Assembly (NCBI GenBank): GCA_905203475.1
Contig: CAJKWD010000013.1
Coordinates: 1-27,876, forward strand
Length of the DNA: 27,876 bases
Reading direction: 5' to 3'
Source of the DNA: an uncultured Acholeplasmataceae bacterium
GTDB taxonomy: Bacteria; Bacillota_I; Bacilli_A; RF39; UBA660
Shown here: positions 16,265 to 22,069 of the stretch, piece after piece
Position numbering within the stretch: the first letter of the stretch is position 1
Layout of the letters: the number at the start of each line of letters is the position of its first letter
Position numbers and translations under genes: made by a program
Notes under the pieces: generated by a model
Told to the model about the DNA's origin: nothing
Seen by the model: only the letters and a program-made list of their open reading frames with translations
Database searches by the model: none

Positions 16265-16810
16265 ATGAGAGTCATTAGTGGAAAATACAAAGGAAGATTT
16301 TTAGATGGTCATAAGATTGCTGGCACAAGACCAACTATGGATCGTGTGAAAGAATCTATGTTTGCTATGTTACAAAGTGATATTCCTGGTTCTTGTTGCC
16401 TGGATTTGTTTAGTGGCTCTGGAAACTTGGGGATTGAAGCAATTAGTAATGGAGCTAAAAAAGTATATTTTGTAGATTTTAATCAAATCTGTATTCAGAC
16501 AATTGAAAAAAATTTACGTACTTTACAAATTACAGAAGAAGCAGTTGTCTTAAAAAAAGATTATCTTGAAGCACTACGTTACTTTAAAGAACGTAATATA
16601 GAGTTTCAAGTGATATTTTTAGATCCGCCTTATAAATATCACTTTATGACCAATATCTTAGAAGAATTAGAAACCTATGGTTTATTAAAACCAGGTGTCA
16701 AAGTTGTCAGTGAAACAGATAATGAAGAAAAAATTGAAACTTCTTTAAAATTATTAAAAGAAAAACGTTATGGTTCAAAATGGTTACACATATATGAAAA
16801 AGAAAATTAA
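16265..16810 (+). CDS. rsmD: 16S rRNA (guanine(966)-N2)-methyltransferase RsmD
   Basis: 181-residue Rossmann-fold methyltransferase that makes m2G966 in 16S rRNA of the small subunit. N-terminal MRVISGKYKGR and TRPTMDRVKESMF are hallmark RsmD sequences. LDLFSGSGNLGIEAISNGA is the SAM-binding motif I, VYFVD the acidic ribose ligand, and IFLDPPYKYHFM the DPPY catalytic motif IV. Length is standard. In B. subtilis this gene is ylbH and lies a few genes after ylbD-ylbE; here the intervening ylbF and ylbG are absent. Start ATG three bases after GATGAT. Confidence 0.95.
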   Translation: MRVISGKYKGRFLDGHKIAGTRPTMDRVKESMFAMLQSDIPGSCCLDLFSGSGNLGIEAISNGAKKVYFVDFNQICIQTIEKNLRTLQITEEAVVLKKDYLEALRYFKERNIEFQVIFLDPPYKYHFMTNILEELETYGLLKPGVKVVSETDNEEKIETSLKLLKEKRYGSKWLHIYEKEN

Positions 16811-16828
16811 TTCTTTTTCATTTTTTTT
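16795..16828 (+). terminator. Terminator of rsmD
   Basis: 10-bp stem TGAAAAAGAA/TTCTTTTTCA with 6-nt loop and eight T; it overlaps the end of the gene. Confidence 0.85.
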
Positions 16829-16856
16829 GCAGGATTTCTTCATCATGACCTAGTAA
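16827..16856 (+). promoter_or_regulatory. Candidate weak promoter of the peptide/exporter unit
   Basis: TTGCAG (16827-16832), 18 nt, TAGTAA (16851-16856). The -10 is poor, suggesting low or activated expression. It begins in the T-run of the rsmD terminator. Confidence 0.3.
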
Positions 16857-16879
16857 GTAAAAAGTAGGAGAGGATGAAG
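16838..16879 (+). repeat. Inverted repeat spanning the exporter Shine-Dalgarno
   Basis: CTTCATC (16838-16844) can pair with GATGAAG (16873-16879), and within it CCTA (16849-16852) with TAGG (16865-16868). The Shine-Dalgarno GGAGAGG and the base just before the ATG fall within the structure, so it might hinder translation of the exporter gene. Pairing judged by eye. Confidence 0.35.
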
Positions 16880-16880
16880 T

Positions 16881-18989
16881 ATGAGAAAATTTCCTTGTTA
16901 TATTCAAGAAGAGAAAACCGATTGTGGTCCAGCCTGTGTGAAAAGCATTTTACTTTATTATCATGGTGATTATGATTATTCCAAATTAAAAGAAAAACTT
17001 CATTTAACAAGTCAAGGAACGAGTGCTTATCAGATAATTACTTTTTTGAATGAACATGGTTTTTATGCTGAAGGAAAACGCTATGATTGGAAACATTGGG
17101 TAGAAGGTAAATTTATCTTACCAAGTATTGCTTTAATAAAAAATGAGGCTTTAGAAAATCACTATGTAATTGTTTATCGTATCATACCTAGAAAAGAAAA
17201 AATATGGATTGGAGACCCGAAAGAAGGAATCCGTGTTCTATCCTGGAAACAATTTCAAAGCCAATTTACAGGAATCATGATTCATATGATTCCAACAGGA
17301 TTAATTACCTGTGAGAAAAATCAAACAATCAACCACTTATTATTCTCATTTATTAAGCAAAACAAAAAAACAATGTTTTTAGGATTTATTCTAATATTCA
17401 TATTTTTATTTTTACAAATCGCACTCTCATTTACGGCAAAATATTTTATGAATGGTGTGGCAATGAAAAAAGCACAAAGTTATTTTTACCTGCTATTTTC
17501 TATTTTTTTAATACTATATATCTTTCGTAATTGCTATGCTTATTTTACCCAAAAGTATTTGTTTTCTCTACAATTAAAACTTCAAACTCTCCTAGATACT
17601 TATTTGTATCAGACTATTTTAAATGACCAACGAGAGAGTAGGTATCAGAGTCAACCTTCCTTCTTTACTGAAAAAAGAGAAGAGTTGTATGTATGGATTA
17701 CTTCACTATTTCAATTAATCCAATTTCTTTTCTTTGACTTCTTACTTGCTTTTTTATTATTTTCTTGTTTATGTTTGATACAAATTCGTACTTCTTTCTT
17801 TTTGTTCCCATTCTTTTTATTTACTATTTGTTATTATTTGTGGATGGCAAAAAGATTACAACATATTGAAAAAGTATGTCGTCAAGAAATTAATGCCAAT
17901 CATACTTTTTTTCTTGAGAGTATGGAGAATCGTTCTTTTATAACAACGGCTCAACTAGAATCTACTTTTATAAAGAAGTATCAAAAAAAATTATTTCATT
18001 TTAGTAAAACTATGTATCTTTATTTTCACAGTCACAAACGGATGGAACTAGTTTATCAGATGTTATTTGCTACTTTTCATTTATATTTATTTTTATATTT
18101 TAGCTTTATGACGAGTACTGGTAAAATGACAATGGGTAATTTTATTTTATTTATTACAGTATGGCAATCCATTGTTCCTGTATTACAAAATACATCACAA
18201 ATGAGTGATGTTGGAATGAAGGTAAAATATTATTATGATCGAATTAGCCCATATTTTATGAGAAAAGAAAATCCTTCGCTATTTTCTGATTTTTCTTTCC
18301 AACAACTTTCCTGCCAGAACTTCACATATGATTATTACAATGATCAATATGTATTTAAAAATGTATTTTTAAACATATATCAAGGAGAAAAAATTTTATT
18401 AACAGGAGATAGTGGAAGTGGGAAAAGTACTTTTTTAAAATGTATCAGTGGACGTTTAGAAATAATGCGTCATCAAATGTTTTTAAATCAATTAGATTTA
18501 TGTGACTATCAAAAAGAACTGTTACAATCACATATGGTTTTATTGACACAAGAGGAATGTCTATTTCATGGGACACTGTTTGACAACATTACGTTAGGAC
18601 GTTCTATCAAAAAGGAAATGTTAGTACGAATACTGAAATGTACATGTGTTGATAGATTGATAAAAAAACACCCTTTAGGTTTACAACAAATGATTACCAA
18701 TCACGGGTATAATTTATCGGGTGGAGAAAGACAGCGTATTGTACTTGCCCGCCTTTTATTGCAACCATTTGATGTATTATTAATTGATGAAGGTTTTAGT
18801 GAAATGGATGTATTACTAGAACGACAGATTATGAAAAATTTATTTTATACTTTTTTTCAAAAGACAATTATTATTGTTTCTCATCGCTTAAATAATCGTG
18901 ATTTATTTGGGCGACATCTTATTTTGCAAGAGAAACAAATTGTGGAGGAAAAAGAATGCGAGCAGTATGGACAACAGAACAAACCTTAA
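16881..18989 (+). CDS. Peptidase-containing ABC exporter for double-glycine-leader peptides
   Basis: 702-residue bacteriocin-type ABC transporter (ComA/LagD/LcnC class). It removes a GG-type leader and exports the peptide in one step. The N-terminal C39 peptidase is complete: KTDCGPAC with catalytic Cys15, His94 in NHYVIVYR, and Asp112 in WIGDPKEG. A six-helix membrane domain spans about residues 160-430. The ABC ATPase has GDSGSGKST (Walker A, about 509), LSGGERQR, LLIDEGFSEMD (Walker B) and IIIVSHR. The Walker B segment reads DEG rather than the more usual DEP/DEA, but the catalytic Glu is present. The next gene overlaps by 34 nt, and two GG-leader peptide genes follow, giving a natural substrate. 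Strong AGGAGAGG Shine-Dalgarno. A cysteine-peptidase ABC protein with cognate peptides is firm; the peptides' activity is not known. Confidence 0.93.
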   Translation: MRKFPCYIQEEKTDCGPACVKSILLYYHGDYDYSKLKEKLHLTSQGTSAYQIITFLNEHGFYAEGKRYDWKHWVEGKFILPSIALIKNEALENHYVIVYRIIPRKEKIWIGDPKEGIRVLSWKQFQSQFTGIMIHMIPTGLITCEKNQTINHLLFSFIKQNKKTMFLGFILIFIFLFLQIALSFTAKYFMNGVAMKKAQSYFYLLFSIFLILYIFRNCYAYFTQKYLFSLQLKLQTLLDTYLYQTILNDQRESRYQSQPSFFTEKREELYVWITSLFQLIQFLFFDFLLAFLLFSCLCLIQIRTSFFLFPFFLFTICYYLWMAKRLQHIEKVCRQEINANHTFFLESMENRSFITTAQLESTFIKKYQKKLFHFSKTMYLYFHSHKRMELVYQMLFATFHLYLFLYFSFMTSTGKMTMGNFILFITVWQSIVPVLQNTSQMSDVGMKVKYYYDRISPYFMRKENPSLFSDFSFQQLSCQNFTYDYYNDQYVFKNVFLNIYQGEKILLTGDSGSGKSTFLKCISGRLEIMRHQMFLNQLDLCDYQKELLQSHMVLLTQEECLFHGTLFDNITLGRSIKKEMLVRILKCTCVDRLIKKHPLGLQQMITNHGYNLSGGERQRIVLARLLLQPFDVLLIDEGFSEMDVLLERQIMKNLFYTFFQKTIIIVSHRLNNRDLFGRHLILQEKQIVEEKECEQYGQQNKP

Positions 18990-19369
18990 ATCGAAATGCC
19001 AATATATTATTAATAATAACAAGTGTTGTCTTGTTTGTATTTGGTATTTTATTTCTCTGGATACCAACAACAAAGAAAAAGATGATTTATGGGGTAATAA
19101 GTCAGAAGAATCATTTACAAACTTATCTGACAAAAGAAGAATTAGATACGATTCAAACATGGAATTGTGGTTATCAATTATGTAAAGTAATCTATATATC
19201 TGAAAAAGAAATGCAACGAGAAGATGGACAGAGTATTTATTTAGTTACACTGAAAATCCACTTAACAAAAGAAAAAAATTATAAAAATAACTATGTATTA
19301 TATGAGATTACAAAGAAACAGTCAAAGTCTCAACAATTGCAAGATTGGGTAAGGAGTGTGATATCTTGA
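18956..19369 (+). CDS. Small single-span membrane protein, probable exporter accessory or immunity factor
   Basis: 137 residues, family not recognised. The N-terminal 15 residues are cytoplasmic-like, a transmembrane helix follows at about 17-36 (NILLIITSVVLFVFGILFLW), then an extracytoplasmic region of about 100 residues with alternating strand-like segments (MIYGVISQ, CKVIYISEKE, IYLVTLKIHL, NYVLYEITKK). It ends in QDWVRSVIS. Two Cys (NCGYQLC) could form a disulfide. The layout, one anchor plus a small beta-rich domain beside a C39 exporter, recalls a membrane-fusion adaptor (HlyD-like) reduced to its anchor and barrel, without the coiled-coil hairpin. Immunity protein is the alternative. 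Its ATG, with GGAGG in front, lies inside the exporter gene, and its stop overlaps the start of the first peptide gene. Confidence 0.72.
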   Translation: MRAVWTTEQTLNRNANILLIITSVVLFVFGILFLWIPTTKKKMIYGVISQKNHLQTYLTKEELDTIQTWNCGYQLCKVIYISEKEMQREDGQSIYLVTLKIHLTKEKNYKNNYVLYEITKKQSKSQQLQDWVRSVIS

Positions 19370-19506
19370 GAAAACTAGAAACAGAAGAATTAAAAAAAGT
19401 ATATGGGGGAGAAATACATATTGGAATTATATTAGGAATTGGTAGTATTGTATCTTTTGTAATCGGTGTAATTGATGGCTTTGTCCATCCTAAAATATGT
19501 GAATGA
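19366..19506 (+). CDS. Double-glycine-leader peptide A (putative two-peptide bacteriocin component)
   Basis: 46-residue peptide precursor. TTG start 19366, nine bases after AAGGAG and overlapping the previous stop as TTGA. The leader (residues 1-15) reads LETEELKKVYGG, the class II bacteriocin leader pattern with E-L-x-x-[IV]-x-G-G, so cleavage after Gly15 by the C39 exporter is expected. The 31-residue core starts EIHIG. It is strongly hydrophobic and has GxxxG at Gly20-Gly24 and Gly34-Gly38, plus GxxxS at Gly26-Ser30; it ends HPKICE with a single Cys45. GxxxG motifs in paired peptides are typical of class IIb bacteriocins, whose two chains pack as a transmembrane helix dimer. No homologue is recognised. 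Too short for most gene finders, so it could be missed in automatic annotation. Confidence 0.82.
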   Translation: MRKLETEELKKVYGGEIHIGIILGIGSIVSFVIGVIDGFVHPKICE

Positions 19507-19667
19507 AATTATCAAAAGAAGAGTTAAAAAGTATATATGGAGGAGATATCAGTGGTTCGATGTTATCTTCCATGGTGAGAGGAATTACAATTCTTTTAGA
19601 ATTAGGTCGTAGTCTTGGTTCTTCTATTCGTAGGGTAATGGATGGAAATATGTGTTCTTATAAGTGA
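19503..19667 (+). CDS. Double-glycine-leader peptide B (putative partner of peptide A)
   Basis: 54-residue precursor starting at an ATGA overlap with the stop of peptide A. It has no Shine-Dalgarno of its own, so translation is probably coupled. Leader MKLSKEELKSIYGG again fits E-L-x-x-[IV]-x-G-G and closely resembles the leader of peptide A. The 40-residue core begins DISGSM. It has GxxxG at Gly35-Gly39 (GRSLG), SxxxS at Ser19-Ser23, a hydrophobic run ITILLEL, then a basic patch SIRRV. It ends NMCSYK with a single Cys51. The core is more basic and amphipathic than peptide A, as often seen for the two halves of class IIb bacteriocins. The alternative is a secreted signalling peptide. It is the last gene of the unit; no clear terminator follows. 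Confidence 0.82.
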   Translation: MKLSKEELKSIYGGDISGSMLSSMVRGITILLELGRSLGSSIRRVMDGNMCSYK

Positions 19668-19709
19668 TGTGATTATTTGACAAATTTCTTATATTTCTTA
19701 TCTTTTTTG

Positions 19710-19738
19710 TTGAAAATAGGGGATAAACATGGTATAAT
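19710..19738 (+). promoter_or_regulatory. Promoter of rpsU
   Basis: TTGAAA (19710-19715), 17 nt, TATAAT (19733-19738). It separates the peptide unit from rpsU. Confidence 0.85.
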
Positions 19739-19768
19739 AGCTCTAGCAAAAGAAGGGAGGGAAATGTC

Positions 19769-19972
19769 ATGGAAAGAGTAGTTGTGAGAAAAGATGGACT
19801 TGATAGTGCTTTAAGAATGATGAAACAAAGAGGCATTAAAAACGGCTCCCTTAAAAAAGTGCGTGAACGTCAGGAAGGATATTTAAAACCTGGAGTAAAA
19901 AGAAGAATTCGTAAAGAAGAGGCTAGAAAGAATAGTCGTAAAAAGGAACGTAGGGAAAGAAGTTACAACTAA
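19769..19972 (+). CDS. rpsU: 30S ribosomal protein bS21
   Basis: 67 residues, very basic. The bS21 signature is clear: VVVRKDGLDSALRMMKQRG (typical LE-ALRRFKR region), followed by a long Arg/Lys helix EGYLKPGVKRRIRKEEARK. Slightly longer than the 57 aa of B. subtilis, with an added basic tail. Good AAGGGAGGG Shine-Dalgarno. Followed by yqeY, the usual Bacilli arrangement. Confidence 0.95.
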   Translation: MERVVVRKDGLDSALRMMKQRGIKNGSLKKVRERQEGYLKPGVKRRIRKEEARKNSRKKERRERSYN

Positions 19973-19974
19973 TT

Positions 19975-19995
19975 AGAAGCCGTAAGGCTTCTTTT
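19975..19995 (+). terminator. Attenuating hairpin between rpsU and yqeY
   Basis: 7-bp stem AGAAGCC/GGCTTCT with a GTAA loop but only four T. Probably a partial terminator that lowers yqeY relative to rpsU. Confidence 0.65.
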
Positions 19996-20013
19996 GTGAA
20001 TGGAGGGATATGT

Positions 20014-20460
20014 GTGAAAGAGCGTATTTTAAAAGATATTGTAACGGCGATGAAAGAAAAAGATAAAGAAAAATTAACAGTACTTCGTATGGTAAAAGGT
20101 GCGATGCAACTAGAAGAAATTAATAAAAAGAAAGAATTAACAGATGAAGATGTTATCGGTATTCTAGCAAAACAAATTAAAACGAGAAAAGAATCTATTG
20201 TCGAGTTTGAAAAAGGAAATCGTCAGGATTTAATTGATCAGACCAATGCGGAAATTCAAATTTTGGAAGAGTATATGCCTGAACAATTAAGTGATGAAGA
20301 AGTAGATCAAATTATTGAACAAGCATTTATTACAGTCAACCCAGAAAGTATGAAAGATATGGGGCGTATTATGAAAGAGGTTACACCAAAGTTAAAAGGT
20401 AAAGCTGACATGAGCACAGTAAGTACAAAGATTAAAAATAAATTGTCAGAAATATTATAA
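20014..20460 (+). CDS. yqeY: YqeY, GatB/YqeY-domain protein
   Basis: 148 residues from GTG 20014, chosen because GGAGGG ends seven bases before it; an upstream in-frame GTG (19996) would lie in the hairpin T-run. The whole protein is one GatB/YqeY helical domain: ILKDIVTAMKEKDKEKLTVLRM, KQIKTRKESIVEFEKGNRQDL, EIQILEEYMPEQLS and the C-terminal MGRIMKEVTPKLKGKADMS. The same domain tethers tRNA in GatB/E and is linked to tRNA-dependent amidation, but the function of the stand-alone protein is not established. The rpsU-yqeY pair is conserved in Bacilli. Confidence 0.92.
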   Translation: MKERILKDIVTAMKEKDKEKLTVLRMVKGAMQLEEINKKKELTDEDVIGILAKQIKTRKESIVEFEKGNRQDLIDQTNAEIQILEEYMPEQLSDEEVDQIIEQAFITVNPESMKDMGRIMKEVTPKLKGKADMSTVSTKIKNKLSEIL

Positions 20461-20486
20461 AAAGAAATAGTCATATTTCTTTTTTT
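20461..20486 (+). terminator. Terminator of yqeY
   Basis: 9-bp stem AAAGAAATA/TATTTCTTT with a 4-nt loop and a T-run. Confidence 0.82.
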
Positions 20487-20521
20487 GATGCATATTTTTA
20501 ATGCAGCGAAAGGAGAAAATT

Positions 20522-20794
20522 ATGGAACAAGAAAAACAAAAACATTATTATTTACAAGCTCAATACCATTATTTAGATATTCAGGCCAATGATTTAGAGG
20601 GTGAAGGTTCTTTTTATATGCATCGTATTAAAGAAGGATTATATTTATTTACGATTGATCAAACACCATATTTATTAAATACAGAAAGAGATATTTCTTT
20701 GACTTCTGATTATTCATTTCAAGTAGGAGACCAGATATTTACATTAGTAGCTCCTGTAAAAGAGAAACAGTTTTGTTTCACAAAAAAGAAATAA
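20522..20794 (+). CDS. Hypothetical protein, 90 residues
   Basis: Not recognised. The ATG at 20522 is preferred over the in-frame ATG at 20501, because AAAGGAGAAAAT sits between them at the right distance. Soluble, rich in Gln, Tyr and Phe, with strand-like segments (LYLFTIDQTPYLL, SFQVGDQIFTLVAP) suggesting a small beta domain. One Cys near the end. No signal or membrane segment. Preceded by the yqeY terminator and followed by the rpsB promoter, so it stands alone; no promoter of its own is obvious. Confidence 0.65.
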   Translation: MEQEKQKHYYLQAQYHYLDIQANDLEGEGSFYMHRIKEGLYLFTIDQTPYLLNTERDISLTSDYSFQVGDQIFTLVAPVKEKQFCFTKKK

Positions 20795-20824
20795 GTATAT
20801 TTCCTCAGAAATTGATAATAATAC

Positions 20825-20854
20825 TTGCTATTACAAAGCCATTTGTGGTATATT
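20825..20854 (+). promoter_or_regulatory. Promoter of rpsB-tsf
   Basis: TTGCTA, 18 nt, TATATT with extended TGG. It is embedded in the loop region of the hairpin at 20835-20869. Confidence 0.55.
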
Positions 20855-20869
20855 AATTATGGCTTTTTT
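20835..20869 (+). terminator. Terminator of the 90-residue hypothetical gene
   Basis: 8-bp stem AAAGCCAT/ATGGCTTT with a 16-nt loop and six T. The long loop contains the next -10 element. Confidence 0.6.
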
Positions 20870-20892
20870 ATTACACACATTGTGAATTTCGA

Positions 20893-20940
20893 TGCCTAGT
20901 GCCAAAAGGTGGTGTCGTTTCGAAACAATGGAGGCTTAAC
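20893..20940 (+). ncRNA. Possible structured 5' leader of rpsB
   Basis: About 100 nt of leader lies between the rpsB promoter and start. Within it GCCT (20894-20897) can pair with AGGC near 20933-20936, enclosing GCC/GGT and a perfect GTTTCGAAAC hairpin; this would be a compact junction just upstream of the Shine-Dalgarno. S2 operons are autoregulated in several bacteria, so an S2-binding leader is plausible but unproven here. Confidence 0.35.
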
Positions 20941-20958
20941 AAAAGGAGGAATGAAAAT

Positions 20959-22017
20959 ATGACAGTTGTGTCAATGAGTTATTTACTTGAAGCTGGTGTT
21001 CACTTTGGACATCAAACAAAACGTTGGAATCCAAAAATGAAGGAGTATATTTATACTTCAAGAGATGATATTTATATTATCGATTTAGAGAAAACTGCAC
21101 AAAAGATTGAAGAAGCTTATGCAGCTCTAAAGAAAATTGCTGAAAATGGTGGAAAGGTTTTATTTGTTGGAACTAGAAAACAAGCACAAGAAGCAATTAG
21201 AGAAGAAGCTATCCGTTCTAATAGTTACTATGTAACAGAAAGATGGTTAGGTGGAACTTTAACAAACTTTAGAACGATTCGTAAAAGAGTAAAACGTTTA
21301 GAAGAAATTGAAAAAATGGAAAAAGATGGTACATTTGATGTATTACCTAAGAAAGAAGTTATCGGATTAAAGAAAGAATACGATAAGTTAAATAAATTAT
21401 TATGTGGTATTCGTGATATGTATAAATTACCAGATGCTTTATATATCGTAGATCCATCTAAGGAAGCAAATGCAATCCATGAAGCTAGAATCCTTGGAAT
21501 TCCAGTATTCGGAATTGTAGATACAAATTGTGATCCAGATGATGTTGATTATGTAATTCCAGGAAATGACGATGCAATTCGTGCAGTACGTTTAATTACT
21601 GGTGTTATGGCAAATGCAATTTGTGAAGCAAATGGTGGAAAAATGAACGAATATGTAAAAGCTGATGATAAATCACAAGCTAGTGAAATCATGGCTCGTG
21701 CTGTAGATAGTGTAAAACGCAAAGAACCAAAGAGATTTGAAAAACGTAATTTTAAAAAACCATTTGATAGAAAAGCAAAAGAAAATAAAGAAACAAATTC
21801 TAACGTAAAAGAAGAAAAAAATAAAGAAGTTGCTAAAGAAGTAAAGAAAGAAGAAAAGAAAGTTGAAGTAAAAGAAACAAAAAAAGAAGAAAAAGCCAAT
21901 ACTGATACTGACTTATCTAAAATGACTGTAAGTCAACTTCGTGAGTTAGCAAAAACAAAAGATATTAAAGGATACTCAACAATGAAAAAAGCAGAATTAA
22001 TTGATGCTTTAAAATAA
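20959..22017 (+). CDS. rpsB: 30S ribosomal protein uS2 with a C-terminal Rho_N/SAP-like extension
   Basis: 352 residues from ATG 20959 (AAAAGGAGGAATG in front); the reading frame is open further upstream through the leader, but no Shine-Dalgarno supports that. Residues about 1-230 are canonical S2: YLLEAGVHFGHQTKRWNPKM, VLFVGTRKQAQEAI, ERWLGGTLTNFRTI, VDPSKEANAIHEA, GIVDTNCDPD. Usual S2 is near 250 aa. Here about 85 residues of Lys/Glu-rich linker follow, then a final helical module of about 35 residues, LSKMTVSQLRELAKTKDIKG...KKAELIDALK. This matches the Rho N-terminal/SAP-type pattern (M-V-xLRxLAK...G-S-x-KxELIxAL), which in other proteins binds nucleic acid. Co-transcribed with tsf. Confidence 0.95.
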   Translation: MTVVSMSYLLEAGVHFGHQTKRWNPKMKEYIYTSRDDIYIIDLEKTAQKIEEAYAALKKIAENGGKVLFVGTRKQAQEAIREEAIRSNSYYVTERWLGGTLTNFRTIRKRVKRLEEIEKMEKDGTFDVLPKKEVIGLKKEYDKLNKLLCGIRDMYKLPDALYIVDPSKEANAIHEARILGIPVFGIVDTNCDPDDVDYVIPGNDDAIRAVRLITGVMANAICEANGGKMNEYVKADDKSQASEIMARAVDSVKRKEPKRFEKRNFKKPFDRKAKENKETNSNVKEEKNKEVAKEVKKEEKKVEVKETKKEEKANTDTDLSKMTVSQLRELAKTKDIKGYSTMKKAELIDALK

Positions 22018-22022
22018 AAGAC

Positions 22023-22050
22023 GTTAGATGATTTTTATCATCTAACTTTT
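22023..22050 (+). terminator. Attenuating hairpin between rpsB and tsf
   Basis: 9-bp perfect stem GTTAGATGA/TCATCTAAC with 6-nt loop but only four T. Likely partial, setting the rpsB:tsf ratio. Confidence 0.7.
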
Positions 22051-22069
22051 GTAAAGAGGAGGAAATGTT

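Noticed and set aside
19624..19836. Minus-strand open frame across the peptide B end and the rpsU start
   Set aside because: Overlaps two better-supported genes and the rpsU promoter, with no Shine-Dalgarno.
21549..21899. Minus-strand Ser/Phe-rich open frame opposite rpsB
   Set aside because: Arises from the antisense of the Lys/Glu-rich S2 tail; no start signal.
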